From Bolinopsis microptera (Eukaryota; Ctenophora; Tentaculata; Lobata; Bolinopsidae), in the NCBI RefSeq assembly GCF_026151205.1, contig NC_087074.1:17954712-18018711 (forward strand): a stretch of 64,000 nt of DNA, written 5' to 3'. Shown here in pieces: positions 45,926 to 64,000 of the stretch. The position numbers were made by a program, and so were the translations under genes. The notes below the pieces were generated by a model. The model worked only from the letters and a program-made list of their open reading frames with translations, was not told the DNA's origin and did not search any database. Numbering within the stretch: position 1 is the stretch's first letter; every line of letters begins with the position of its first letter.

Positions 45926-46798
45926 TTGTATTCTGCGTATCAGACTACCGATAATCATGTAAGTACGTTTCTGGATAACAAGAAAGATATGGAGGAGTTG
46001 AAGAGCGATCTTATCCGATCGCAAAGTACTGTTATCAAGCTGCAGGCTGAATTTCTGGAAACTAAATCGAAGCAGTTGGAATCCATGCACTCCACCGTCA
46101 AGACCGCCGTTCAAGACACTGTCCAAGCTGAGATGAAGTCATACAGTCAAGCTGAGACTAAAAATGCACCTGTGCTTGCAGAAGAGAATTTAAAAAAGGT
46201 TGTACAGGATGGTGTATCGGAAGAGGGAAAAAGAAAATCAGCCAACAAGACTAGACCAGTCAAAGTTTCGCTAGATAATTCTAACTTACCGTTCATCAGA
46301 TATTAGTAAATGCCAAAAAGCTGAGACTGTGTGAAGATCATAAGACTGTTTTCATCTCTCCAGATCGATCACCTGAAGATCGAGTTATCCATCAGCAGTT
46401 GGTCTTGGAAATAAAACAGATAGCCAAAGCAGGCATGGCTCTACTGTGTAGGTTCGGGTGGGTGCGCACCCACCCAAAGGGTGTTGCACCCACCCAAACG
46501 ATTTGAAAATGTTCACACAAAAATTGTCAAATTTTGTATTTAAAACTAAGGGTCAATTGACTTCTGTAATCAATTGAGACTGTTTTGGAGATATTAAAAT
46601 ATGTTTAGGAGAGTAAAATTCCAAAATTTTCCAGGGGGCTTCACCCCCCCCCCCCCCACCGTGCGCCAAGCTGCACCCACCCAAAGATTTTGAGCTGGAG
46701 CCATGCCAGAGCCAAAGAAGACACAAAAAAACATTATTATATCAGAAGTGGTAATATTTGTAGTGAGGACAAGATGTTAGAGAGTGATACATAATAAT
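45926..46798 (+). pseudogene. LINE ORF1-like protein remnant, split by a MITE
   Basis: Frame 45926-46306 encodes a coiled-coil-like segment (KDMEELKSDLIRSQSTVIKL) and a basic linker. After a one-base frame change at about 46302 the reading continues ILVNAKKLRLCEDHKTVFIS, PDRSPEDRVIHQQLVLEIKQ to 46429. It resumes after the MITE (46710) as EDTKKHYYIRSGNICSED and ends at a stop near 46796. This arrangement matches ORF1-type proteins of animal LINEs. A paralogous copy is at 62763-63530. Confidence 0.75.
46430..46709. mobile_element. 280-bp hAT-type MITE inside an ORF1 relic, TSD AGCCAAAG
   Basis: The ends CAGGCATGGCTC and GAGCCATGCCAG are inverted. A perfect 8-bp duplication AGCCAAAG lies at 46422-46429 and 46710-46717. 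Removing one duplication and the element restores the ORF1 reading IAKEDTKK across the site. Confidence 0.94.
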
Positions 46799-46873
46799 GA
46801 GTGATATACGTCCATAAGTTTTTAATTTTGATTGTTGATATAAGCGTGATAAAAATAATTTATTTCATTTGTA

Positions 46874-47258
46874 TTGGACGGGACATACACAAAGATGCTA
46901 CGTATGGTGCTGGGTATCTCATGGAAGGACAAGGTCAGCAATATAACTTTGTATGGTAGTCTACCAAGGCTGTCAAACAAGTTACGAAGCAGGAGACTAA
47001 AAATGGCGGGACACTGCATCAGACATCCTGAGCTACTTACCAGTGATTTAGTCTTATGGAAACCTATGCATTGTAGAGCACAGCAAGGCCGACCAAGACA
47101 AAGCTACTTGTCTATGTTACTGAAGGAAATTGGGACAAACTCAAAAGAGGAACTGTGAACTCTGATGCGGGACAGGGATATATAATGGAGGGGGTTATCT
47201 GGCGTAGATCGGACTTAGTTCCGACAAAGTAGTAGTATTTCATTTCATTTCATTAATA
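46874..47258 (+). pseudogene. 3' end of a non-LTR reverse transcriptase
   Basis: The frame 46874-47158 reads LDGTYTKMLRMVLGISWKDK ... LKMAGHCIRHPELL ... GRPRQSYL, the C-terminal part of a LINE reverse transcriptase of a type common in cnidarian and sponge genomes. It continues out of frame for a few codons and ends in a TTTCATTTCATTTCATT tail (47238-47252), typical of a LINE 3' end. The element is strongly 5'-truncated. Confidence 0.75.
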
Positions 47259-47979
47259 ACCTGCATAGTTGAAAAGTTGATTGATGTAGTTTCGATAAAC
47301 AGGTGTCGTTCAACTCCACTCATTTCGTTTCAAGCTGGAATGTAGTATTGTTTAGTGTAGGTTTGTTCATGTACCTCTCATCATCAAAAGGTTTCAACTT
47401 ATACAGCATCGATAACATCATCTAACAAAGCTTTTTGAACAGCTTAAGATTCAGTTAAAATTACATTATTCAGATACATTTTGTGAAATGAAACATTGTC
47501 AGCCTGTATTTAATTAATTATAATAATTATGGTAACTTAGCTAAAAATCAAACCATTTGAGTTTTCATTGTTATCAAAATAATGTCGATCTAAATTCGTC
47601 TTAATCTGCATGGCTGTGAGCGGATCGAAGTCTTTTAACAAACCACACAAGCTTCTTTCATCAAGAAGATTCTTGAAGTGATTCGCATGTACACAGAGTC
47701 TTAGCTGTCTTAGCTAGTTCTGGGTCCATAAACATGTCACCTTCTTTCTAATGGTGATTGTCAAGTTTGTTCAGCAACATAATTCAGAATTGCAGAAATT
47801 ATTTGAATCTACTAGAGATGAAATGGCTTAAATAACAAGCAATAGATGTAACTAAACAATACATATTGTAGTTTGACTACTTCTTTGAAACAATCAAAGA
47901 ATGGGGGAGCTAAGGGAATGATTGCTCAAAACGAATGATATCTTCATGAATTCAATGCAGCATCTATACATTCATTCGA

Positions 47980-48410
47980 AATTAGTGATGGATGAGGGGG
48001 TTTAAGTCAGGCATTCCTGACATTTACTCTACTACTATTTATAAATTAAAAATCATGTTAAGAAGATAGCAGCAACTAATCTATATTATTTACAGTGCTC
48101 TATTTTATGTGTACTGAAGAGTGCCTTTACAATATTCCACTTTGTGGTGTAGATTTCCTCCATATCCAACAGGCAACACTGATTGAGTGATGGATGAGGG
48201 GGTTTAAGTCAGGTGTTCCTGACATGTATTCAAAATTGCATTGAGAAGATAACAGTAACTAATCTATATTATTTACAGTGCTCTATTTATGTACTGAAGG
48301 GTACCTTTACAATACTTCAGTTTGTGGTAGGGTTCCTCCACATCCAACAGGTAACACGGAATGAGTGATGGATGAGGGGGTTTAAGTCAGGCATTCCTGT
48401 CAAAAGATCT
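47980..48410 (+). repeat. About 180-200-bp tandem duplication
   Basis: The motif GATGGATGAGGGGGTTTAAG followed by TCAGG(C/T) occurs three times (about 47988, 48191 and 48368). Intervening sequence is similar (CAGTGCTCTATTT, CTTTACAATA, CATCCAACAGG). There are two full copies and a partial third. Confidence 0.85.
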
Positions 48411-49939
48411 ATAATTAATCTTGTAAGGGTACCATACAGTAGACATTTTATTGTTGATTGTGAACCAAAAGTTAATTCATACCCACAATCGATAAATTAT
48501 AAATCCAAATAGTCATATTAGCAATGCAATACTAAATTGGTGAAATTGTATTGACAAAAGGTAATCAGCCAAGTGTAGTAAAGGTATCTCAACAATATAA
48601 CATTGAAGTATTAGAAATGGCACTCTACTATTATAAAACACTTTACTGTGCTGTTTTAAACAATATTATATGAAATTAAGGCATGAACTTCAGAAAAGGA
48701 CAAAACACTACCGGTACAAAAACTTAAATGAGTTTCAGGGAAGGGTTACTAAAATTTTACGGTAGCGCTCGATTTTATTCAAAAAATTTCAAAGTGCTCA
48801 GCACCACGAAAAATATAATTTTTTCTTCCGCTTTCAAAACTTGTTTTTACGCTGAAAAATAATCAAATAGTATTATTGGACAGTATTAAAACACTTTGTG
48901 AGCAAAAATATTTCATTGTGGGTGTGTAAAGAGCCGAAAAAATTTAGCGCGCGAAAAAACATTTTTTTTGGGAGGTTTTTTAAAATTTTGACCAGGTAAA
49001 CTCTTGTGTATGCCTATTATATTGGTATTAACTAGTGCGGCAAATAAAAATGTACAAGAACCCAAAATATCTAAGCTTTTCGATTCAATTAACCTGTCGA
49101 AATTTCTAAAAAACCTCAAAAAATGGCCATTTTTGGGGCCAAAAATCGGTTTTTCAAAATAAAACCAGGTAACCCCCATTTTAAACACTTCTAACCACTT
49201 TTAATCGATTCTACGGTCAAAAATACGTCTTTTAAGATGGGTCTGGTGATTTTAGTGTATCTAGCAGACAAAGCCCGTAAGAGCCTCTACTATAGGTGGC
49301 GGAAGTTTTATAGACGGAAAAATTAGAAGATCCTTGATAATACATAACATTTTGACATCCAAAATGGCCGTGTTATTATTTTCTTGAATTTTTCCTTTTT
49401 AAGCCATATAATTATTGGATTAGAACTCACAGAAAAAACAAGAAAATTAAAACTTAAAAGCAGAAGTATCGAAATTCATAATTCATTCAACAATATACTG
49501 TCTATACTATAGTAAGTTAGTAACTATCTCCAATAACATTTTTACACTTAAATCGGAGCTACTTTCCAGAACCTGAAAGTTCTTAAAAGATTGAAACATT
49601 AAACTTTGTTTAATATTGCTAATATAAATATCAGCAGAATATCTAGCAAACTAATATCTCTATTTATTAACAGTATAAGTTATGGTTTATCTAAATAATA
49701 AATTTTCGTGTAAAGAGTAATAAAATATTGGGGGATGGGGTAATATTAATAAGAGTGAGAGTCACACACCTATTCTAATGACCTACAACAGTTAAAAACG
49801 CCATCAAGCCCTTAAAGTTTAGGAACTAACTTTACTATATTACAAATCCTCAATCAAATAATTACTATAATAATAATTACTAAAACGTGACCACAATTAT
49901 TGTTAACGGTTAGATACGGCTCGCTTGAACACTAGCTGG

Positions 49940-51725
49940 TAACCCCCCTCCCACTAGCTGGCTGGTACCCCCCCCCCTCCCACTAGCTGGCTGGTACCCC
50001 CCCACCCCCCTCCCACTAGCTGGCTGGTACCCCCCACCCCCCTCCCACTAGCTGGCTGGTACCCCCCACCCCCCTCCCACTAGCTGGCTTGTACCCCCAC
50101 CCCCCTCCCACTAGCTGGCTTGTACCCCCACCCCCTCCCACTAGCTGGCTTGTACTCCCCCCTCCCACTAGCTGGCTTGTACCCCCACCTCCCACTAGCT
50201 GGCTTGTACCCCCCACCCCCCTCCCACTTGCTGGCTTGTACCCCCCTCCCACTAGCTGGCTTGTACCCCCCACCCCCCTCACTAGCTGGCTTGTACCCCC
50301 ACCCCCCTCCCACTAGCTGGCTTGTACCCCCACCTCCCACTAGCTGGCTTGTACCCCCCACCCCCCTCCCACTAGCTGGCTTGTACCCCCACCCCCTCCC
50401 ACTAGCTGGCTTGTACTCCCCCCCTCCCACTAGCTGGCTTGTACCCCCACCCCCCCACTTGCTGGCTGGTACCCCCCCTCCCACTAGCTGGCTGGTACCC
50501 CACCCCCTCCCACTAGATGGCTAGTTCCCCCCCCCCCCCCCCCACTTGCTGGCTTGTACCCCCCTCCCACTAGCTGGCTTGTACCCCCACCCCCTCACTA
50601 GCTGGCTTGTACCCCCACCCCCCTCCCACTAGCTGGCTTGTACTCCCCCTCCCACTAGCTGGCTTGTACCCCCCCCCCCTCCCACTAGGTGGCTTGTACC
50701 CCCACCCCCCTCCCACTAGCTGGCTTGTACCCCCACCCCCCTCCCACTAGCTGGCTTGTACTCCCCCCTCCCACTAGCTGGCTTGTACCCCCACCTCCCA
50801 CTAGCTGGCTTGTACCCCCCACCCCCCTCCCACTTGCTGGCTTGTACCCCCCTCCCACTAGCTGGCTTGTACCCCCCACCCCCCTCACTAGCTGGCTTGT
50901 ACCCCCACCCCCCTCCCACTAGCTGGCTTGTACCCCCACCTCCCACTAGCTGGCTTGTACCCCCCACCCCCCTCCCACTAGCTGGCTTGTACCCCCACCC
51001 CCCTCCCACTAGCTGGCTTGTACTCCCCCCTCCCACTAGCTGGCTTGTACCCCCACCCCCCCCCACTTGCTGGCTGGTACCCCCCTCCCACTAGCTGGCT
51101 GGTACCCCACCCCCTCCCACTAGATGGCTAGTTCCCCCCCCCCCCCCACTTGCTGGCTTGTACCCCCCTCCCACTAGCTGGCTTGTACCCCCACCCCCTC
51201 ACTAGCTGGCTTGTACCCCCACCCCCCTCCCACTAGCTGGCTTGTACTCCCCCCTCCCACTAGCTGGCTTGTACCCCCCCCCCCTCCCACTAGGTGGCTT
51301 GTACCCCCACCCCCCCCCCCACTTGCTGGCTTGTACCCCCCCTCCCACTAGCTGGCTAGTTCCCCCCACCCCCCTCACTAGCTGGCTTGTACCCCCACCC
51401 CCCTCCCACTAGCTGGCTTGTACCCCCCCTCGCCCTCCCACTAGCTGGCTTGTACCCCCCCACCCCCCTCCCACTTGCTGGCTTATACCCCCCCTCCCAC
51501 TAGCTGGCTTGTACCCCCCACCCCCCTCACTAGCTGGCTTGTACCCCCACCCCCCTCCCACTAGCTGGCTTGTACCCCCACCTCCCACTATCTGGCTTGT
51601 ACCCCCCACCCCTCCCTCCCACTAGCTGGCTGGTACCCCCCACCCCTTCCCACTAGATGGCTAGTTCCCCCCTCCCCCACTAGCTGTCTGGTACCCCACC
51701 ACCCCCTCCCACTAGCTGGCGGGGG
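49940..51725 (+). repeat. 1.8-kb C-rich minisatellite (25-32-bp unit)
   Basis: About 62 copies of CTCCCACTAGCTGGCTTGTA followed by C runs of varying length are present. A block of about 600 bp is itself duplicated: the CTAGTT-C-run-ACTTGCTGG junction occurs at about 50520 and 51125. The many open frames (TSWLVPPPP and similar) are repeat by-products. It is intergenic, between the LINE fragments and the OSBP 3' end. Confidence 0.96.
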
Positions 51726-52552
51726 GGGGGGGTAAGCTAGCGTACCCTTGGCGACAATAATTGAGCTTGCAAACCGAACTTTGGCAGCGAGTTTTATAAA
51801 ACATGTGTTAAACAAATCGGAGGCTAGCAAACATACCTTAGCTGCGAAAACTTTCGGTAAAAATACGACTTTCCGACTAAAGTTTTCGCAGTCGTACATT
51901 TTATCTGGCGAAAATTTTGAATGACCAAAATTTACCTTGTCCAAGTGCATTTTTTCCCACCTGGTGCGGGTCTCGTGACAAAACTTACCCCAATTCATGA
52001 AGTTATAAAAGAATTTGTTCATCTGGATTGTAAATTTCTATCAAATACTACGAATTTTATATGAAACTTTTCACACGAAACAGTAGTCTTTCAATTGACG
52101 AAGATATTTCGTTCAAAATTTTCGCCAGCGAAATTTTTCGGAGTTAAGGTAATTATATAATTAGTTAAGGTATTCCATATAATTTAAATATAGCAAGAAG
52201 GTAATATATGATAGTTCCAAGCTTGCTGTTTTCATCTTGATTTTAATATTTAATAAAATCGGGGCTTAAACCAAATCATCTTAACTAGTTCGAGTTTTAT
52301 TTCCCACATAATATGACAAGCTAGAAATCTATAAAATGCTTATAATGATTATTGCACGAAATAATCTCTCTCTCATAATCGTAGAGAGTTGCTCCGATGC
52401 GCTTAGTTCTTAACTTTTCCAATATATATATATATATATATACACATATTATGTATATGTAAAGAGTAATGAAATTGTATCCTATGATGTCGCAAGTATC
52501 CCTTGCTGACTTTTCCGCTACACTAACATGCGTGACACGAAGTGAGCGTCTG
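51726..52552. other. Intergenic or OSBP 3' flanking region
   Basis: This is AT-rich sequence with no supported gene. It contains a (TA)n block at about 52423-52441. The 3' UTR of OSBP (minus strand) should lie in its right-hand part, but no polyadenylation signal is clear enough to call. Confidence 0.5.
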
Positions 52553-62463
<9,911 letters not shown>

Positions 62464-62473
<10 letters not shown>

Positions 62474-62762
62474 ATCATTAGATAATTATAGCTAACTGAA
62501 ACAGAGAATTATAAGACATATCATTAGATAATTATAGCTAGCTGAAACAGAGAATTATAAGACATATCATTAGATTATTATAGCTAGCTGAAACAGAGAA
62601 TTATAAGACATATCATTAGATTATTATAGCTACCTGAAACAGAGAATTATAAGACATATCATTAGATAATTATAGCTAGCTGAAACAGAGAATTATAAGA
62701 CATATCATTAGATTATTAAATAGCTAGCTGAAACAGAGAATTATTAGACATTATATCATTAG
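62464..62762 (-). repeat. 46-bp array abutting an OSBP exon acceptor
   Basis: Just over six copies of a 46-bp unit are present. On the minus strand each ends in TAATGATATGTCTTAT, and the final one continues into CCAG and exon 62460-62425. The array therefore ends about three bases before the acceptor and forms the branch-point and pyrimidine region of the intron. Each unit also has a TTTCAG of its own. Confidence 0.85.
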
Positions 62763-63530
62763 ATGGTATTTGGACTTCATGATGAGAAAGAAGATCTTTC
62801 ATCGAAGATCAACGAGTTTATGGTCTCTATTGGCCAAAAACCTTGTACGCATGACTGCGTTGGGTTAGGAACAATTTCAGAAGGTTTGGGCAACAGGCCA
62901 GTAAAAGTTGTCATGAGAAGTTCTGGTTCTGTTCAACTGAAAGCGATAGGGAACTTCAAAAACGTGTACATTAGTCCCGATCAGGCCTCCCACTATAAAA
63001 TTCCCTAAAATTCGAGGTTTTCAAGGTGGTTTTCTTGGTTTTCATAATTGTAACTGAATTATAAGCTAAACCAATAGGATATCAATACAGAAGGTTCACA
63101 GCGGTTGACAACACACTTGGTTATTAGTAATATTTTGATTTCAAAACATTGAACAAATTAAGATTAAGGATGGCACGAATTTTAAGTTATTTCGGATATC
63201 TCCAGTCCATTGGGATTACTCAAAACATAAATGAGGGGACTGGGTGGTCAAGGCTGTGATTTTCAGCAAGAAAACTGCAGGAGGCGAAATTTTTGTAAAT
63301 TTTTAGTTCAAGGTTTCCAAGCGTTTTTGTGAAAATTCAAGGTTTTTGATTTAAAATAGCAGAATTCAAGGTTTTCAAGGTTGGCTGGGAGGCCTGGTCC
63401 CGATAGAACATATAAAGAACGAACTGCACATCGCATGAACAACTTGTAAAAGAGATGAAGATTAGAATTCAGAGTGATCCAAACAACATCACTACATCAG
63501 GAATGGAACAATCATGAGCAAAGTTAAACA
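62763..63530 (+). pseudogene. Second LINE ORF1-like remnant, split by a MITE
   Basis: The first part (62763 to about 62982) reads MVFGLHDEKEDLSSKINEFM ... NRPVKVVMRSS ... FKNVYISPD. After the MITE, from 63397 in shifting frames, sequence like DRTYKERTAHR, EQLVKEMK and HHYIRNGTIMSK can be read. This corresponds to the VFISPDRSPEDR ... HYYIRSG part of the copy at 45926-46798. Stops and frame shifts make it non-functional. Confidence 0.72.
62983..63396. mobile_element. 414-bp hAT-type MITE inside an ORF1 relic, TSD GTCCCGAT
   Basis: The ends CAGGCCTCCCA and TGGGAGGCCTG are inverted. A perfect 8-bp duplication GTCCCGAT lies at 62975-62982 and 63397-63404. The interior contains AATTCAAGGTTTTC-type motifs repeatedly. 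Removing it rejoins SPD with DRTYKER in the host ORF1. Confidence 0.93.
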
Positions 63531-64000
63531 ACCAAATGATAAGGACTGATATATTAAGTGATATACTAATGAGAGTTCTAATTTATTTTGATTATCATCA
63601 AGTTTTCAATATTATCAGCAGGTTTTGATCCTGCGTTTTACAGATAATTCTGTATTGGGTTTTCAACAAACGCCTCAAGTTTTTACAATTTGAATGACAT
63701 TGTATGGTGTTACAAATTATTTATAAACCTAAATCTAAATCTAAAATTTAAAATCTTAGTGAAAAAAAAGGTCTACTAGGATAAATTGAGAAGTTGATTT
63801 AAGCTTTTAAGGTAATTATGAAATGTAAATCACTGAAAAAGTGGTCAGTGGTCTGGCACAACCGTCAGACTTTATCAGAAGTCAATTGGCAGATTCATTT
63901 TTACTTCAAAATTTGACTTTAAAGATGACAGTAATAAAAATAGCAATGTTGAAATTTCTACGAAAATTGCACAAAATCTGCATCAACACTTTATGAAACA
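63531..64000. other. AT-rich tail of the window, no feature seen
   Basis: No gene, array or element end could be supported here. The upstream OSBP exons (minus strand) must lie beyond this point. Confidence 0.5.

Larger units (their letters stand above)
40594..49292. mobile_element. Possible 8.7-kb element bounded by a 20-bp inverted repeat
   Basis: TAGTAGAGGCTCTTACGGGC at 40594-40613 is exactly inverted at 49273-49292. Inside are several minus-strand frames of unknown type plus nested MITEs and LINE fragments. No convincing target duplication was found (AACTAG on one side, TAGGTG on the other). It could be the ends of a large DNA transposon with later nested insertions, or two solitary ends of a repeat family. 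Confidence 0.3.

Noticed and set aside
50080-51094. Several frames with TSWLVPPPP or GGTSQLVGGG repeats
   Set aside because: C-rich minisatellite translated on both strands.

Overview
This is a eukaryotic, almost certainly metazoan, window: AT-rich, with short exons split by GT-AG introns of hundreds to thousands of bases, and with dense mobile elements and tandem repeats. Three multi-exon genes can be reconstructed by joining reading frames at phase-compatible splice sites. They are (1) the 3' part of a divergent protein kinase, + strand, 82-5520; (2) a nearly complete VPS39 (Vam6/Vps39 HOPS subunit) gene, + strand, 8835-39254, 21 exons for about 867 codons, the length expected of the family; and (3) the lipid-binding part of an OSBP (oxysterol-binding protein) gene, - strand, 62473-52553, 13 exons. 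The element content (L2/CR1-type and other non-LTR reverse transcriptases, a Penelope-like fragment, Tc1/mariner and hAT-type miniature elements) suggests an early-branching animal such as a cnidarian or sponge. I cannot name the organism, and that placement is an inference.

Layout. 1-5.5 kb: kinase exons, with introns holding a Tc1/mariner-like miniature element, a tRNA-Thr-like element between 63-bp direct repeats, and an interstitial CCCTAA block. 5.5-8.8 kb: mostly featureless intergenic DNA. 8.8-39.3 kb: VPS39, whose introns hold eleven or more tandem arrays (10- to 81-bp units), an L2/CR1 LINE, a 2-kb TTAA-flanked inverted-repeat element and several MITEs. 39.3-52.5 kb: intergenic, with hAT MITEs, LINE fragments, a 1.8-kb C-rich array, and a 20-bp inverted repeat that may bound an 8.7-kb element. 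52.5-62.5 kb: OSBP on the minus strand. 62.5-64 kb: a decayed LINE ORF1 split by a MITE.

The most interesting signal is that many of the arrays are not simply intronic. Their repeat unit is a copy of the exon-intron junction beside which they lie. In VPS39 the donors of exons 14 and 16 and the acceptors of exons 10, 14, 15 and 16 are each reiterated (about 50, 28, 19, 68, 15 and 6 copies), and each unit carries both exon and intron sequence. In OSBP one donor junction is present in exactly two copies, which looks like an early state of the same process, and a 46-bp array abuts an acceptor. Intron 4 of VPS39 is essentially one 42-bp array from donor to acceptor. Separately, a LINE has inserted at the acceptor of VPS39 exon 8, duplicating the 3' splice site and leaving an inverted copy of the exon start at its 5' end.

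Second theme: at least seven hAT-like MITEs with visible 8-bp target duplications, two of which sit inside two different decayed copies of a LINE ORF1.

VPS39 and OSBP both act at late endosomal/lysosomal or ER-Golgi membranes, but their adjacency is probably accidental. Two apparent lesions in VPS39 (a frame break in exon 16 and a stop at the end of exon 20) may be assembly errors, because everything else in the gene is phase-consistent.
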